Origin: Saccharopolyspora sp. NFXS83
GTDB taxonomy: Bacteria > Actinomycetota > Actinomycetes > Mycobacteriales > Pseudonocardiaceae
Reading direction: 5' to 3'
Length of the DNA: 41,355 nt
NCBI RefSeq assembly: GCF_026241095.1
Contig: NZ_JAPFGB010000011.1
Coordinates: 162,058 to 203,412 of the forward strand
Under the pieces are notes generated by a model. That model searched no databases, was not told where the DNA came from, and was given only the letters and a program-made list of their open reading frames with translations. Positions 12,001 through 15,000 of this stretch are shown here, piece after piece (position 1 is the stretch's first letter; each line of letters begins with the position of its first letter). Made by a program: the position numbers and the translations under genes.

Positions 12001-15000
12001 AAGGAGGGCGCCTACCCGAAGCCACCGGAGATCAAGGCGAAGACGATCAACCGCCTGGACGTCCGCCTCGGCGCGCCCGAGCACGGTCTCGGCGCCGTCG
12101 GGTTCTTCTCCCCGAAGCTGCCGGAGAACCTGACCGACGCGGACCCGGACGCCGCCGGGCTGCGGGACCGCGCGCGGCAGCGCCTCACCGAGTACCGCGA
12201 GCTGTTCTCCACCATGAAGGACCTAGCGAAGAAGTACTGGGTCGAGGACGGCGTGGTGCGCACCAACTCGGGCTTCGGCGAGGACGGTTCGCCCGCCCGC
12301 GACGTGCCGGTGGCGGGCGACCACGACGTGTTCAACATCCGCTCCGCCGACGACGGCCGGATGCTGCCGGAGGGCCGCTACCACGAGATGGTGCGGGGGC
12401 TGATCGCGCGGAACATGGGCGTCCAGCACGGGGCGCACCGCTACTGGAACCCGCACCGCGCCACCTTCGAGGCGACCGTCTTCGACACGATCAACCGGAG
12501 CCACGACCCGGGCCGCGAGCCGCTGGTCCGGTTCGCCCCGGGCGAGCCGCCGATGGAGGTGCACGCCGACCTGCCGGACGTCCCGCAGGCGAGCACCGAC
12601 TTCGCTGCCGACATGAACGCCGTCACCGAGCGCCTCCTGGGATCGGAGCCCGAGTCGACGTCGGGCCAGGTCTTCAACACCGACCCCGACCCGGCGTCGC
12701 GTTGGATGCCGCCGAATGAGCCCGGGCCGGACCGGTTCGACGGGCAGGTGAAGGCCGCCCTGGATGCCGCCGCCGAGAACCTGTTCAGCCGCGGCCGGGC
12801 CCTCGAACGGGGCGCCCTGGAGTCCCGCGAGGTCTCGCCGGGCACCCTCCTCGACGGCGATCCCGCGCGCACCGAGCCCGCCGAGACCGAGGCCGGTCCC
12901 TCTCGCACCGCCGAGGAGGAGATCCGCGCCGAGTACGAGCAGGTGGTGCCCGCCGAGCTCGCTCTGCCCGAGGCGCAGCTGCGGGAGCGGGTGGCCGAGC
13001 TGACCTCGATGGGCGACCCCGGCGCGGTGGAGCGCCACCGGCTCAACCCCGCCACCGCCGAGCTGCTGAGCAGGCTGGGGCAGCGGATCGCCGCGCTGCC
13101 CGACGAGGCCCGGCGCCAGGAGCTGCGCTCCTTGGTCGCGGACGCCCTGCTGGCGGCCACCACCGTCCCGGTGCGCACCAGCGAGTCGAGCGTTGGCCGG
13201 ACCGATCGGGCGGCGCTGCGCCCGATCACCCCGGACCGGCTGGACCAGCTCCTCCGCGACACCGAGCAGGTCATGCGCTTCGGCCTCGACCCGCTGCTCA
13301 CCGCCGGTCAGGACCTCGCCGAGGTCGGCTACCGCTCGGGCGAGCCAGCGCCCGCGCGGCTGGCGCGGCTGGGCCTGCTCCCGCTGAACTCGCCCGCGCG
13401 GCAGGCGACCCTGGCCGATCCGCTGTTCAACGCCCTGCTGGCGAACCCGGAAGCGCTGCTGAACTCCTGGTTCGGCGCCACCGGGAACGAGCGGCAGCTG
13501 TTCCTGAACAGCTGCGTGAGCGCATCGGTCAACTCGGAGATCCGCGCTTCGGTCCCCACCCTGGGCGCGTTGCTCCAGGTCGGCCGGGGCGTCGCGGACG
13601 TGACGCTGAACGGCCTCGGCAAGGTGGGCCCGGGCCAGCGCTCGCGCTGGGAGAACCTGACCGGGCGCAGCTACGAGGACATGGTGCGAAGCCGCGTCGA
13701 CGGCACCAAGGCGGTCTTCGACGAACTCCGCGCCGAGGGCCTGAAGATGGTGCGCGAGGGCGGGAGCCGGGCCGAGTGGGCCGCGCTGACCGAGAAGTGG
13801 GCGCGGACCATGCAGAAGCTCTCCGGCGCGTCGCTGCGCGAAACGCCGCCGGTGCTCACCAAGCAGACCTGGCCCGGGAAGTGGGCGCTGAGCGCGGCCC
13901 TCGCCCTGCCGCGCGCTTTGGACCGCCCGTTCCGCCGCGCGTACGGGGTCGACGGGATGGCCTACATCGGGGCGGTGAGAACCCAGTTCGGCCTCGAGCC
14001 GGACGCCGCACCGTTCGGCGGGTACGACGCGCACATCATCAGCGCGGACAAGCTGGTGGAGCTGAGCGACGCGCTCGCAACCGCTGAGGGCAGGAGCGAA
14101 TTCTGGCAGCGGGTCGCCGGCCGGTTCGGGGTCGTGATCGTCACCCCGGCGCACGCGCTGTTCCTGCGCGCCGCCGAGCAGAACGGCGAACCGGTGTTCG
14201 TGCTGCACGACCCGAAGTACGACACCGCGGCGAAGTTGAGCCCCGAGGCGCTCGCCGAGCTGGCCGGGCGCCGCTCGATGTCGGTCTCGCCGCACCTGCT
14301 GCCGGAGGAGGACGACGGATCGTCGTCCGCGGGCACCGAGGACGGGCCACGCCCCGACGACGATGACGGTGGCTCCGGCCCGGACCGGGGCCGGGACCCC
14401 TCCGACTCCGAGGACGACGGCGGGAGCCGCCCGGCGGACGAGCGGGACGGGGAGCGCCGGGACGACGGCGGCGACCAGCAGGAAAGCTCGGACCGCCGGG
14501 AGGACCCGGCCGCCGCCCGCGACGAGGAGTTCCACGACGCGGTGTCCGATTTCGGCGACGACGTCTTCCACGACGCGCCGGAGGCCGGTGGCCGCGAGGA
14601 CGGCGGTTCGACCACCGGCGGTGAGCGGTCCGCCGCGCGTCCCGACGACGACCTCGCGCTGCAGTTCGCCGACCGCGACTACCCGCAGGGCTACGGCGCG
14701 GGCAGCTACTACCAGGGCTACCCGCAGGGCTACGGTCCCGGCAGCAACTACGCCCCGTCGTCCAGCGGCTACGACCGACCGGCGAACCCGGGCGGGACCG
14801 TGCCGGTCTCCTCCGACTTCGCCAACCCGCGCGCCAAGATCTACGGCGAGGTGCTCGTCGGCGAAGGTCGGCGCCAGAAGGTCCAGAAGCTGAGCATCCC
14901 GCTCAGCCAGATCGACTACCAGATCATGCCGTCGACCGGCGAGTGGTCGCACGGCATCTCGTTCCGCCGCCGGAACGACTACGTGCTGACCGACAAGTCC

